64,000 bases of DNA from Acinetobacter sp. Ac_5812 (GTDB lineage Bacteria; Pseudomonadota; Gammaproteobacteria; Pseudomonadales; Moraxellaceae): assembly GCF_013072695.1 (NCBI RefSeq), contig NZ_LXUK01000027.1:401588-465587 (forward strand). The letters run 5' to 3'. Positions 27,330-34,671 of this stretch are shown here, one piece after another (position 1 is the stretch's first letter; each line of letters opens with the position of its first letter). The notes beneath the pieces were generated by a model. It did no database searches. It was not told where the DNA came from and saw only the letters and a list, made by a program, of their open reading frames with translations. Made by a program: the position numbers and the translations under genes.

Positions 27330-27358
27330 AGTATATTTCGCAATTGCGAAATATACAA
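27330..27358 (-). promoter_or_regulatory. promoter with embedded 26-bp palindromic operator
   Basis: Minus strand: -35 TTGTAT (27,358-27,353), 17-nt spacer, -10 TATACT (27,335-27,330). A perfect palindrome at 27,331-27,356 (half-site GTATATTTCGCAA) fills the spacer and overlaps both boxes, so a bound dimer would exclude RNA polymerase. The predicted leader is about 65 nt. Confidence 0.8.
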
Positions 27359-27396
27359 GAGGGTAAATGATTTATTTTTAAACTGCCAACAAAAGC

Positions 27397-27417
27397 TAAT
27401 TTCCACACGTTATTCCG
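27397..27417 (-). repeat. 21-bp perfect inverted repeat, right copy
   Basis: Exact reverse complement of 26,493-26,513. Together the copies bracket the two-gene operon, its promoter and its terminator (~925 bp). Confidence 0.85.
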
Positions 27418-27492
27418 AAATAGAGACTTTACTTAAAATCCAAATTCCACTACTTATTCCGCATAGCCATTATTTTTAATAGCTTATTGCAC

Positions 27493-28242
27493 CTACTGGT
27501 TTTTTCCTAACACTGCTAAATAGTTTCCATTTACGAGCTTAAAGATCACGTAATTTGAAAAAAGCTCTGCATAACCTTCCTGAATTAAAAATTTATTAAT
27601 AATATTTTCATTAAGAGTATCACCAGACCCAATCTTAATTGCGTTATAATATTGACCCCATTGATTTTCAATAATTCCTGTTGAGCTGATAAAAGATTTT
27701 TTATGTTCGCCATTAAGCATATAAGAAAGAACGTATGGGTGACTGCCTGTATGAACAACACCATTAAATGACTTTGTACTCTTGCTTACCGATTTGTAAC
27801 CATTTCTCATTGTTAGATTTTTTTCATATGACTTACATGTAATCAATTTATCTACTGAATTTAATAATATAGTTGCTTTAAAATAATCTGGTTTATATTC
27901 ACCTACTTCTGTAGTTAATTTACTAAAAGGCTTGGTTTTAATGCTCACTGAGCCATATGGCTCTATCACTACAGGTGGATCACACAACTCTAGTTCAAGT
28001 ATATCTTTATTATTAAATAGAGCATATATACCAAAAATTGGTACAGGTTTATCTTTGTAGTTAACAATTAAAATATCATCTATTCGTTGGGCAGAAAACC
28101 TATCTGATACAATCATATAGTGTGCAGATATTTTATTACCAATTTTCTTTGAAGCTAGAAATATGGCTATTAACGTTGAAATGACAATAATTATAGGCCT
28201 AAAATAATGATCTACAATATCAACTATTTCTTTTAACTCCAT
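27493..28242 (-). CDS. membrane-anchored protein of unknown function
   Basis: 249 aa. A single hydrophobic segment (FRPIIIVISTLIAIFLAS, residues ~14-31) is followed by a long soluble domain of beta-rich character. No family recognised. It lies alone upstream (in transcription sense) of the HTH operon, beyond the 21-bp repeats, in the lysogeny end of the prophage. Proteins of this build in that place can mediate superinfection exclusion, but nothing in the sequence shows it. Confidence 0.55.
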   Translation of the reverse strand: MELKEIVDIVDHYFRPIIIVISTLIAIFLASKKIGNKISAHYMIVSDRFSAQRIDDILIVNYKDKPVPIFGIYALFNNKDILELELCDPPVVIEPYGSVSIKTKPFSKLTTEVGEYKPDYFKATILLNSVDKLITCKSYEKNLTMRNGYKSVSKSTKSFNGVVHTGSHPYVLSYMLNGEHKKSFISSTGIIENQWGQYYNAIKIGSGDTLNENIINKFLIQEGYAELFSNYVIFKLVNGNYLAVLGKNQ

Positions 28243-28349
28243 TGCTATAGTCCATTTAATTTTTTGGTGTGCATATCGTACACAAAATATAAAAATTAAT
28301 TAACATAATTTTATTGCATATTTAATGTAGATTTCATTGGTTTATCATT

Positions 28350-28979
28350 ATGTGCGCAAACTACGAACCCATCTCAAAAAGACGTGCTCAACTACTAAAT
28401 TTATATGAGCCTACATTTGAATATAAAGCAGATATATTCCCTGGCTACGATGGTCCTATCATCATTGCAACTGATCAGGGGTTAGAGTGGAGAGCGGCTA
28501 GGTTTGGTCTTATACCGAACTGGGCTGATGATTTAAAAAAAGTAAAAAACACTTATAACGCACGTTCTGAAACAGTTGCATCTAAGCCAAGTTTTCGTCA
28601 TGCATGGTCTAAAAATCAATTTTGTTTAATACCAGTAGAAACAATTTTTGAACCAAAGTATATCGACGATAAATCACACTGGTACGGTATCTATCGAGAA
28701 GATGCCATGCCGTTTACAGTAGCTGGCATCTATGAACATGCCACAGTTAACGGCAAACCATTTATCTCTATGAGCATGCTTACGATCAATGCTGATGACC
28801 ATCCTTTCATGAATCAGTTTCACGCGCCGGATGACGAAAAGCGTTCGATCGTAGTTATTCCAAAGGGACGGCGTAATGATTGGCTAGGCTGCATTTATGA
28901 TCAAGCAAAAGAATTTTTTGTCGAAATGCCAGTCGAAGAATTCACCGCTGCACCAAAAAACCAAATCATTCAACGTTAA
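28350..28979 (+). CDS. SOS response-associated peptidase (SRAP/YedK family)
   Basis: 209 aa. The SRAP catalytic Cys2 (MCANYEP), NARSETVASKPSFRHAW and LTINADDHPFMNQFHA.. are present. Family members such as YedK and HMCES form a thiazolidine crosslink with abasic sites in single-stranded DNA. It is probably a DNA-damage tolerance cargo, in keeping with the nearby umuDC. Own terminator. Confidence 0.88.
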   Translation: MCANYEPISKRRAQLLNLYEPTFEYKADIFPGYDGPIIIATDQGLEWRAARFGLIPNWADDLKKVKNTYNARSETVASKPSFRHAWSKNQFCLIPVETIFEPKYIDDKSHWYGIYREDAMPFTVAGIYEHATVNGKPFISMSMLTINADDHPFMNQFHAPDDEKRSIVVIPKGRRNDWLGCIYDQAKEFFVEMPVEEFTAAPKNQIIQR

Positions 28980-28995
28980 CAAAAAAATTTATAAA

Positions 28996-29026
28996 AAAAT
29001 CGCCTGTCGAAACAAGCGATTTTAAT
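28996..29026 (+). terminator. terminator of the SRAP gene
   Basis: 12-bp stem (AAAATCGCCTGT / ACAAGCGATTTT, one G-T) with a CGAA tetraloop and a trailing TTTT/AATTT. Confidence 0.8.
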
Positions 29027-29292
29027 TTCTATGAATGTACGCTGTCGGAATCAGCGCATAACAAAATCAGCTATTTGCAACATGTCAGCAAGTATGCTGA
29101 ATAGTCGCAACATAATGATGAAAATAGTCATCATAGCAACGCTCCGTTAAATAAGCGTTGCTAAACGTCGTCTTCTTTTGGTACATTAAAACCATAAGTT
29201 ATAAAACGCAGCTTATTTTTCTCTTTTAAATTTTATCGTTATTTTGTACGGTAAGAATTGCCGCTTAAAATTAACGCTCAAATTGAAAAAAT

Positions 29293-29377
29293 AGCTTTGG
29301 TAGACTTCGTCTAGCTTCGCAGTTTTATACAAAGCTACTTGCTTTCGTCCTCGTCGAAAATTTCGGAAGCAGGTAGC
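29293..29377. ncRNA. candidate structured RNA of unknown function
   Basis: AGCTTTG (29,293-29,299) pairs with CAAAGCT (29,330-29,336), enclosing a perfect TAGAC/GTCTA hairpin (29,301-29,313). GCTACTTGCTT (29,334-29,344) pairs with AAGCAGGTAGC (29,367-29,377; one G-U). The two outer stems share GCT at 29,334-29,336, so they compete or stack. Orientation is unknown; the structure is equally good on both strands. Confidence 0.35.
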
Positions 29378-29812
29378 GGTTCTTTTCTAAAGTTTCCTGA
29401 ATTTCTCCATTCTCTCTAGACTTCAAATAAATAATTTACTTGATGTTTAAACATTACGGGATTTTTTGAATTAGCACAATTCTTGACATTTTACTAAATT
29501 CTTTTTTATGTCAAGTATTTCTTATAATTTCAATGCGCCCATTTGTCTTGGTGTTATCCAAAAAATAAATAATTACAATAAAAATTATATAGTTATTAAT
29601 TCAAGAAGAGGTCTAAATAAGTACACTTAGTGACATATCTTCCTAAATAATTATATTTTTATTTATTTGTTTTTTTAAAAATTTAAAGCTCTGCGACAAC
29701 CTTTGACTTGTCCTTGTTTATCCACAGATAAATAAATTTGAATTTATAGTGGTAAAAATCTTATCCTAAAAAGGTAAATTCCCAACACGCCTCGTAGCGT
29801 AGGAGTTAGAAA

Positions 29813-30439
29813 ATGTCTAAGAAGTTGCCTATTTACTTCTCTGACGGTGCCTGGTCGAGCTTACAAGAGCTCATGGGACCTGATGGGAAACCAAGCCCCA
29901 CCGTTAATGCTGTTTTTGAACAGATCTCAATGCAAGCAGATTTGATTGAAAAACTCGGGCTTACCCCTATCCTTCCAAAATCTAAAGCATCGATACCGAT
30001 GTCATTAGAGCGCATACCTGCAGGTCCTGCTTTCGCCACTAAAGATGATTTAGACACTACTGTTGATCTAAATGAATATCTTATTCATAACCCAATATCA
30101 TCATTTATGGCACGTGTAGACAGCGAATCGATGCTTGGTGCTGGCCTTGAAATTGACGACCCCATCATTATCGATCGCAGTATAGAGGCTGCACATCAGG
30201 ATATCGTAGTCGCATTAATTGATAATAAAGACTCAACGATAAAGCGTCTTATGATCACCGCCAAAATGTCTAAAGCAGATATTAAAGAGATCTTTGGTGA
30301 TGAAGATTATCCGCTGCCTAAACTCTGGCTAAAAGCTGAAAATCCTGCTTATGAGCACATCATCCCTGCAGATAACCAAACTGTTGTTGTGTGGGGTGTG
30401 GTGACATTCAACTTAAAGCGTATGCATTACCGCTCATAA
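29813..30439 (+). CDS. umuD: UmuD-like S24 self-cleaving protein with N-terminal extension
   Basis: 208 aa, against ~140 for E. coli UmuD. The peptidase part shows the cleavage site A70-G71 (ERIPAGPAF), the catalytic Ser106 in DSESM and Lys144 in STIKRLM. The extra ~65 N-terminal residues could be a DNA-binding or regulatory domain, as in the Acinetobacter UmuDAb regulator and LexA-type proteins. It precedes umuC by 14 bp, so both make a polymerase V operon. Either role (polymerase subunit, repressor, or both) is possible. Confidence 0.82.
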   Translation: MSKKLPIYFSDGAWSSLQELMGPDGKPSPTVNAVFEQISMQADLIEKLGLTPILPKSKASIPMSLERIPAGPAFATKDDLDTTVDLNEYLIHNPISSFMARVDSESMLGAGLEIDDPIIIDRSIEAAHQDIVVALIDNKDSTIKRLMITAKMSKADIKEIFGDEDYPLPKLWLKAENPAYEHIIPADNQTVVVWGVVTFNLKRMHYRS

Positions 30440-30453
30440 TAAGAAGAATAAAC

Positions 30454-31749
30454 ATGAAAAGTAATACTCGCATATTCGCTTTGGTGGATGTGAATAACAT
30501 GTACGTCTCTTGCGAACGTGTTTTTAATCCATCCCTTAATGATATTGGGTGCATAGTCTTATCCAATAACGATGGCTGTGCAGTTGCCAGATCTAATGAA
30601 GCAAAGGCGCTTGGCATAAAAATGGGTGTTCCCCTTTTTCAAATTGAGGACATTGTCAAAAAGCATAACATTCAAGTTTTATCTAGCAACTATGCCCTCT
30701 ACGCTGAAATGTCACGGCGCTTTATGTTGATGCTTGGCCAGTATGTCGCGCCAGGAGAGCAAGAGATTTATAGTATTGATGAATGTTTCATAGAATTAAC
30801 AACTTACGCGAAAAATTATGATTTAACAGCATACGTTCAAGACATGAGAATGAAGGCTCAGCAGTGGCTTGGTCTACCCTGCTGTATTGGAATTGGTCGC
30901 TCTAAAACTGAGGCGAAAATTGCAAATCATGTTGCGAAGAAAAATAAGTATTTTGATGGTGTGTGTAATTTGGCGGAAATGGACCCTTGTTCTGCTGAGC
31001 AAATACTCGCACACGTGGACGTTGGTGAAGTCTGGGGCGTTGGCCGCCAAAATTGCAAGAAACTAAACTTAATGAACATTAAGTCTGTATTGGATCTGAT
31101 TGAGTCAAATCCGAAGGAGATTAAGAAAAGCTTTTCGATTGTTATGGAAAAAACTGTACGTGAATTACAGGGTGTCTCATGCATTGATATCGAGAACGAG
31201 AACCCATCAAAGCAGCAAATTATTAGCAGCCGCTCTTATGGCCAGCCAGTTTATGAGAAGGATGATATTAAATCATCAGTACGTTTATTCGTGACTCGTG
31301 GTGTTGAACGTATGCGTCATGACGGTTCTATCTGCAAAATGATTGGTGTGTTTATTCAAACGGGTAAATTCAATAAGGATGAGCGTTACTCGCCTTACAT
31401 TATTGTGCAAATGCCCGAACATACAGATGATTTACTCGAAATCACCCGAGCTGCTATGAAAGGAATCGATCAGATATATAAGAAGGGATTTAAATATAAA
31501 AAGGCCGGCATTGTTCTACTCGAGTTAATTCCGAAGTCTAAATTTGTACCTGATCTATTCACCGACTATACACATCGAAATCAACGCGAAAAGTTGTCAA
31601 AAACCATAGAAGCAATCAAAGAGAAATACGGAAAAGATCATGTTTCGCTTGGTCTGTGCAATGACACAAAAGCAATTTGGCAGATGAATCAAAACCGCCG
31701 CTCTCCCTCCTATTTAACGAATTGGGACGAACTTTTTAGGATTGGTTAA
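30454..31749 (+). CDS. umuC: DNA polymerase V catalytic subunit UmuC
   Basis: A Y-family translesion polymerase of 431 aa. FALVDVNNMYVSCERVF and YSIDECFIEL carry the catalytic acidic residues. The helix-hairpin-helix region VWGVGRQNCKKL and the little-finger domain follow. The ATG at 30,454 is the natural start; the upstream part of the frame lies in umuD. Complete, so probably functional for SOS mutagenesis. Confidence 0.94.
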   Translation: MKSNTRIFALVDVNNMYVSCERVFNPSLNDIGCIVLSNNDGCAVARSNEAKALGIKMGVPLFQIEDIVKKHNIQVLSSNYALYAEMSRRFMLMLGQYVAPGEQEIYSIDECFIELTTYAKNYDLTAYVQDMRMKAQQWLGLPCCIGIGRSKTEAKIANHVAKKNKYFDGVCNLAEMDPCSAEQILAHVDVGEVWGVGRQNCKKLNLMNIKSVLDLIESNPKEIKKSFSIVMEKTVRELQGVSCIDIENENPSKQQIISSRSYGQPVYEKDDIKSSVRLFVTRGVERMRHDGSICKMIGVFIQTGKFNKDERYSPYIIVQMPEHTDDLLEITRAAMKGIDQIYKKGFKYKKAGIVLLELIPKSKFVPDLFTDYTHRNQREKLSKTIEAIKEKYGKDHVSLGLCNDTKAIWQMNQNRRSPSYLTNWDELFRIG

Positions 31750-31753
31750 TACT

Positions 31754-31975
31754 ATGCATATTTTTAAATTAACAAACGAACAACTTGCACAGATCCTTAT
31801 TCCGAAACGATTTGTGCCAGAAATGCCTGCTGAGCTGAAAGGAAAGAACGTCGAGTATGTTTTTGATAGTGAAGATAAATTCGAATTAACTTATGATGAG
31901 CTATTAGAAATAATTGCAAAGGCTAGATTGGCTGGACCACAATTAATACCTGTGATTGGCACAGTAGGTGAATAA
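31754..31975 (+). CDS. 73-aa protein of unknown function
   Basis: Starts 4 bp after the umuC stop and overlaps the next ATG by one base, so it is part of the umuDC transcript. Soluble, mixed charge (IFKLTNEQLAQILIPKRF). No family recognised. Confidence 0.6.
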   Translation: MHIFKLTNEQLAQILIPKRFVPEMPAELKGKNVEYVFDSEDKFELTYDELLEIIAKARLAGPQLIPVIGTVGE

Positions 31976-32766
31976 TGAAAATTGAAAAAGACAATCTTAA
32001 AGAACTATTACTATATGGTCTTGTTGCATATGCCTTAGTGCTATTAATTTATTGGAGTTTTAAAGCTTTTGGTAATCTAAATGCAGACAACATCTCTGCA
32101 TTCGGATCTATTTTATCCGCGACAGGTACTTTTTATGCAGCATTCGTTGCAATTCGGTTATTTAATGATTGGAGGGATCAGGCTCTTTTCGAGTTAAAGA
32201 AGGAACATGCTAATCAATTAAGCAATCTATTATCAATTAGTTTCGATGAGCTACACAAAATTAGTGAAATTATGTTGAACTTACAGCGTATTTCAACACA
32301 TAAGGTCATTTCGGAAAGATACAGTAACTTTGTAGCGAATGATTTGAGAGATGAATTCTATAGTAAACAGTTAAACGCTAAGATGCTTGATAGGCTAAAT
32401 AAATCTGAAACAAAAATTTTTGATTCTTACTCAAAATATCAAACTCACTTTTTATACTTAGTTGAAAATTTTAATGTAATACAAAAATCATATACAAATT
32501 ATTTAAATTATCTAACAAGAACAATGGGTAATGCAGGAAGAGCAGCTATTTTAAATAATACACATATAGCTATTTATGACACCATACAACAAATGAAATC
32601 ACAAGAAAAATTAATGCTCGAGCTTCATATTTCTCATCAAATAAAGTTTGAGAAAAATGGACAGACTTATATTTTTAAAAATCTTTTAGAAATGACGAAT
32701 AAGATGAATGAAATATACATAACTTTAGAAGAGAAAGTTTTAGATTCAATTGACCTCAGAAAATAG
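31975..32766 (+). CDS. two-helix membrane protein of unknown function, copy A
   Basis: 263 aa. Transmembrane segments are at about residues 11-30 (LLYGLVAYALVLLIYWSF) and 43-63 (FGSILSATGTFYAAFVAIRLF), then a long cytoplasmic helical part starting NDWRDQ. The architecture and the LF-NDWRD junction resemble the 192-aa protein at 62,059 (LY-SDWRE). Last gene of the umuDC operon, before a bidirectional terminator. Superinfection exclusion or abortive infection is a possible but unproven role. Confidence 0.6.
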   Translation: MKIEKDNLKELLLYGLVAYALVLLIYWSFKAFGNLNADNISAFGSILSATGTFYAAFVAIRLFNDWRDQALFELKKEHANQLSNLLSISFDELHKISEIMLNLQRISTHKVISERYSNFVANDLRDEFYSKQLNAKMLDRLNKSETKIFDSYSKYQTHFLYLVENFNVIQKSYTNYLNYLTRTMGNAGRAAILNNTHIAIYDTIQQMKSQEKLMLELHISHQIKFEKNGQTYIFKNLLEMTNKMNEIYITLEEKVLDSIDLRK

Positions 32767-32774
32767 TTAAGCCT

Positions 32775-32806
32775 TAAAAAAGCAAAGCCCTCAATTGAGG
32801 GCTTTT
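32775..32806. terminator. bidirectional terminator between umuDC operon and lysis genes
   Basis: AAAGCCCTCAATTGAGGGCTTT perfect palindrome flanked by A and T runs. It overlaps the 3' end of Rz1. Confidence 0.88.
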
Positions 32807-33093
32807 CCAATTTTTATCCATGCATCTACTTTTGCAGCACATTCATTGCCTTTGCCCACAGTATCAACCGCCCAAATAGCAATCACCTTACCTACCCCAT
32901 CATCCAACGTACTGAACTTGTCACATGGCTGCATCAAATTAGCTGGAATCACGGGCTTGTATAAGACTGTTGATTTGCTGCAACCCGTCATCATCAATAC
33001 AACGATTGAGATAAATAGGACGCTCCACGATCTTTTGCACTGTACGTGTAACGGTTTCAACTTTTGTACGTTGTTCTGACCTAAGCTTTTCAT
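32791..33093 (-). CDS. Rz1-like outer-membrane spanin lipoprotein
   Basis: 100 aa. A hydrophobic stretch ends in the lipobox LMMTGC (SWSVLFISIVVLMMTGCSKS). The gene starts inside the preceding Rz gene in another frame and extends beyond it. Rz1 is the outer-membrane partner in disruption of the outer membrane at lysis. The pre-lipobox N-terminus is long; a later start was not found. Confidence 0.75.
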   Translation of the reverse strand: MKSLGQNNVQKLKPLHVQCKRSWSVLFISIVVLMMTGCSKSTVLYKPVIPANLMQPCDKFSTLDDGVGKVIAIWAVDTVGKGNECAAKVDAWIKIGKALN

Positions 33094-33307
33094 AATCAGC
33101 GCTCACTTTATTAACTTTGTCTTGTTGTTTGGCCAAAGCCTCAACCTGGGCACGTTCTATTTTTTGGATCTGCTCATTACACTTTTGGTCAGCTTCTTTA
33201 AGTTGGCCAATCTTGTGATTGAGTAAAGCCAATGTGATAACCAGAAAAAAAGCGAGAAACCCGATTAGGATTTCTCGCCAAAATTTTGCAGCTACAACTA
33301 TCCACAT
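32939..33307 (-). CDS. Rz-like inner-membrane spanin
   Basis: 122 aa. N-terminal membrane anchor (FWREILIGFLAFFLVITLALL), then a periplasmic coiled coil rich in Lys/Glu/Gln. Overlapped by Rz1 over ~155 bp, as in lambda. Fourth in the lysis cassette. Confidence 0.82.
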   Translation of the reverse strand: MWIVVAAKFWREILIGFLAFFLVITLALLNHKIGQLKEADQKCNEQIQKIERAQVEALAKQQDKVNKVSADYEKLRSEQRTKVETVTRTVQKIVERPIYLNRCIDDDGLQQINSLIQARDSS

Positions 33308-33309
33308 TT

Positions 33310-33606
33310 TTAAAGCTCCTCCACCTCAGGCAAATCTACTGTTTGCCCTGCCAAAGCATGATGACAATCTGATAAGAATTGAATCTGGCCATTACGAATA
33401 AATGAATGACATTGGCTAGAATGGCCACCATTGACCATAAGAGACGGCGAGAAAGTTGGCTGTTCTAAATTCCCATCAAAATCCCATCGAATTTTGTGAT
33501 GTGGCCCAACATGCAAAGGGTGCAGTGTTTTACAACCTGCGCATTCAATAAAGTAAATGCCATTTGACTCAAGCAACACTTTGCTTACTTTAGTAAATTC
33601 AGCCAT
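33310..33606 (-). CDS. DUF6527-like small protein
   Basis: 98 aa from the ATG at 33,604-33,606, which overlaps the lysozyme stop (TGATG); an ATG at 33,624 is possible. Cys and His are placed like a metal site: ECAGCKTLHPLHV, HHKIRWDFDG, HSSQCHSFI, SDCHHAL. It resembles a family common in phage lysis regions (DUF6527, from memory). Function unknown. Confidence 0.65.
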   Translation of the reverse strand: MAEFTKVSKVLLESNGIYFIECAGCKTLHPLHVGPHHKIRWDFDGNLEQPTFSPSLMVNGGHSSQCHSFIRNGQIQFLSDCHHALAGQTVDLPEVEEL

Positions 33607-34115
33607 CACTGCGCCCCCAAGCATTTCTTATGGCGTTCCAACTGCCGTGTCCAAACGCCGTAGCATCGATTTGAGCGGATTGAACAATCACGCTTAGCCA
33701 CATACTTGTATTTCAGCAATGAGTCACAAGCAGCTTTGTAATTGCCTGCTTTTAAGTTGCGAAGCATTGAAGAATTCGCAAATGCTGTTGTACCGTACTG
33801 ATATGAAAAGTCTAAATACACATCATATTCAGCTTGGGATAATTTCACCCCCTTCAATGAATTCTTGAATGGGATCTCACGCTTGGCCACATCATGACGT
33901 AACCACTTATCTGCAGTGGCGCGGGTAATTGGTGGATCTAACATTTTGACGGCGGTACCATCAGGCTTGAAGGTTGCGCCATGCCCTTGTGTTGGTCGAT
34001 CACCAGGCACTGGGATAACCGGCTTTGCAGTGAACCCCTCATCTAATTTCACAGCAGAAAAAAAAGCAGCCGAAGCTGCCAATAAAAGGACTGATATCTT
34101 AGTCTTGTTTTGCAT
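33606..34115 (-). CDS. phage lysozyme (endolysin, GH24 type)
   Basis: 169 aa. N-terminal hydrophobic segment (VLLLAASAAFFSAV), which may be a signal-anchor-release sequence. The catalytic Glu is in LDEGF, followed by PTQGHGATF, a variant of the GYGH-like T4/P21 lysozyme motif. C-terminal WTRQLERHKKCL. Cuts peptidoglycan at lysis. A TTG precedes the chosen ATG. Confidence 0.85.
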   Translation of the reverse strand: MQNKTKISVLLLAASAAFFSAVKLDEGFTAKPVIPVPGDRPTQGHGATFKPDGTAVKMLDPPITRATADKWLRHDVAKREIPFKNSLKGVKLSQAEYDVYLDFSYQYGTTAFANSSMLRNLKAGNYKAACDSLLKYKYVAKRDCSIRSNRCYGVWTRQLERHKKCLGAQ

Positions 34116-34383
34116 CAATCTTCTCCAACCATGCCTTTTTCTCTAACTGGTGAATTTCTTCAGCACGTTTATCGTCTTTCCGCTTGTACCACCAACCAAC
34201 TAAAAAGCTAAAAATACTGATTAAGAAACCACCTAAACCAATTAACAAACCAATTGCTGTGATTGGATCTAACCCAAAAACTTTCCCCACGAATAGTGCT
34301 CCACTTCCCCCAACTGCTGTCTTAGCCGCGCCGGATGTAACCGTTGCGCTAGCCTCTATGATGTTTTGTGCTTGCTCTGACAC
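34099..34383 (-). CDS. putative holin
   Basis: 94 aa with a GTG start behind GGAG. One or two central hydrophobic segments (GALFVGKVFGLDPITAIGLLIGLGGFLISIFSFLVGWWY), then a charged C-terminal tail (KRKDDKRAEE), the usual holin layout. Overlaps the lysozyme start, first gene of the lysis cassette. Confidence 0.75.
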   Translation of the reverse strand: MSEQAQNIIEASATVTSGAAKTAVGGSGALFVGKVFGLDPITAIGLLIGLGGFLISIFSFLVGWWYKRKDDKRAEEIHQLEKKAWLEKIDAKQD

Positions 34384-34400
34384 TTTCTTTCTCCAAAAAG

Positions 34401-34423
34401 AAAAAACCGCAATTAAGCGGCTA
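34401..34423 (-). terminator. terminator separating distal tail and lysis genes
   Basis: AGCCGCTTAATTGCGGTTTTTT on the minus strand, between the 76-aa gene and the holin. Confidence 0.75.
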
Positions 34424-34440
34424 TTTTTATTTCATTAAGT

Positions 34441-34671
34441 CTATACTTCGATTTGATATATAACGCCCTCAGGCGCACTTCTCTTTATTTCATTTCCGCT
34501 GATATATACCTTTGCTCCTAAGTTAAAAACTGTGGCACTGGTACAAAGCACAAGCCCTGTACCGTCAGCCACTAATACTTTGTAATTTGGATGATCTGCA
34601 CTTTGAATGGTCCCGATAAACTCAGGTGTTTTGGGCAACATTTCAAAGAACCGGTTAAAAATATTACTCAC
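34441..34671 (-). CDS. 76-aa phage protein of unknown function
   Basis: GTG start with GAGGG upstream. It overlaps the stop of the preceding large tail protein. Beta-rich, soluble (FIGTIQSADHPNYKVLVADG). It may be a small tail accessory protein by position only. Confidence 0.55.
   Translation of the reverse strand: MSNIFNRFFEMLPKTPEFIGTIQSADHPNYKVLVADGTGLVLCTSATVFNLGAKVYISGNEIKRSAPEGVIYQIEV

Larger units (their letters stand above)
28980..29812. other. 833-bp intergenic region with several structured elements
   Basis: No conventional gene. After the SRAP terminator it holds: a possible 22-codon ORF at 29,082-29,150 (+) ending in a 9-bp hairpin (29,135-29,143 with 29,154-29,162); two consecutive large stems at 29,293-29,377; an inverted repeat CTTGACAT/ATGTCAAG at 29,482-29,489 and 29,508-29,515; a TATAAT-like box near 29,523; and a DnaA-box-like TTATCCACA at 29,718-29,726 shortly before umuD. 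The promoter of umuDC must be here. Confidence 0.5.

Noticed and set aside
29718..29726. DnaA box TTATCCACA as a phage replication origin
   Set aside because: Only one clear box, and the 9-mer is expected by chance about this often in a window this long.
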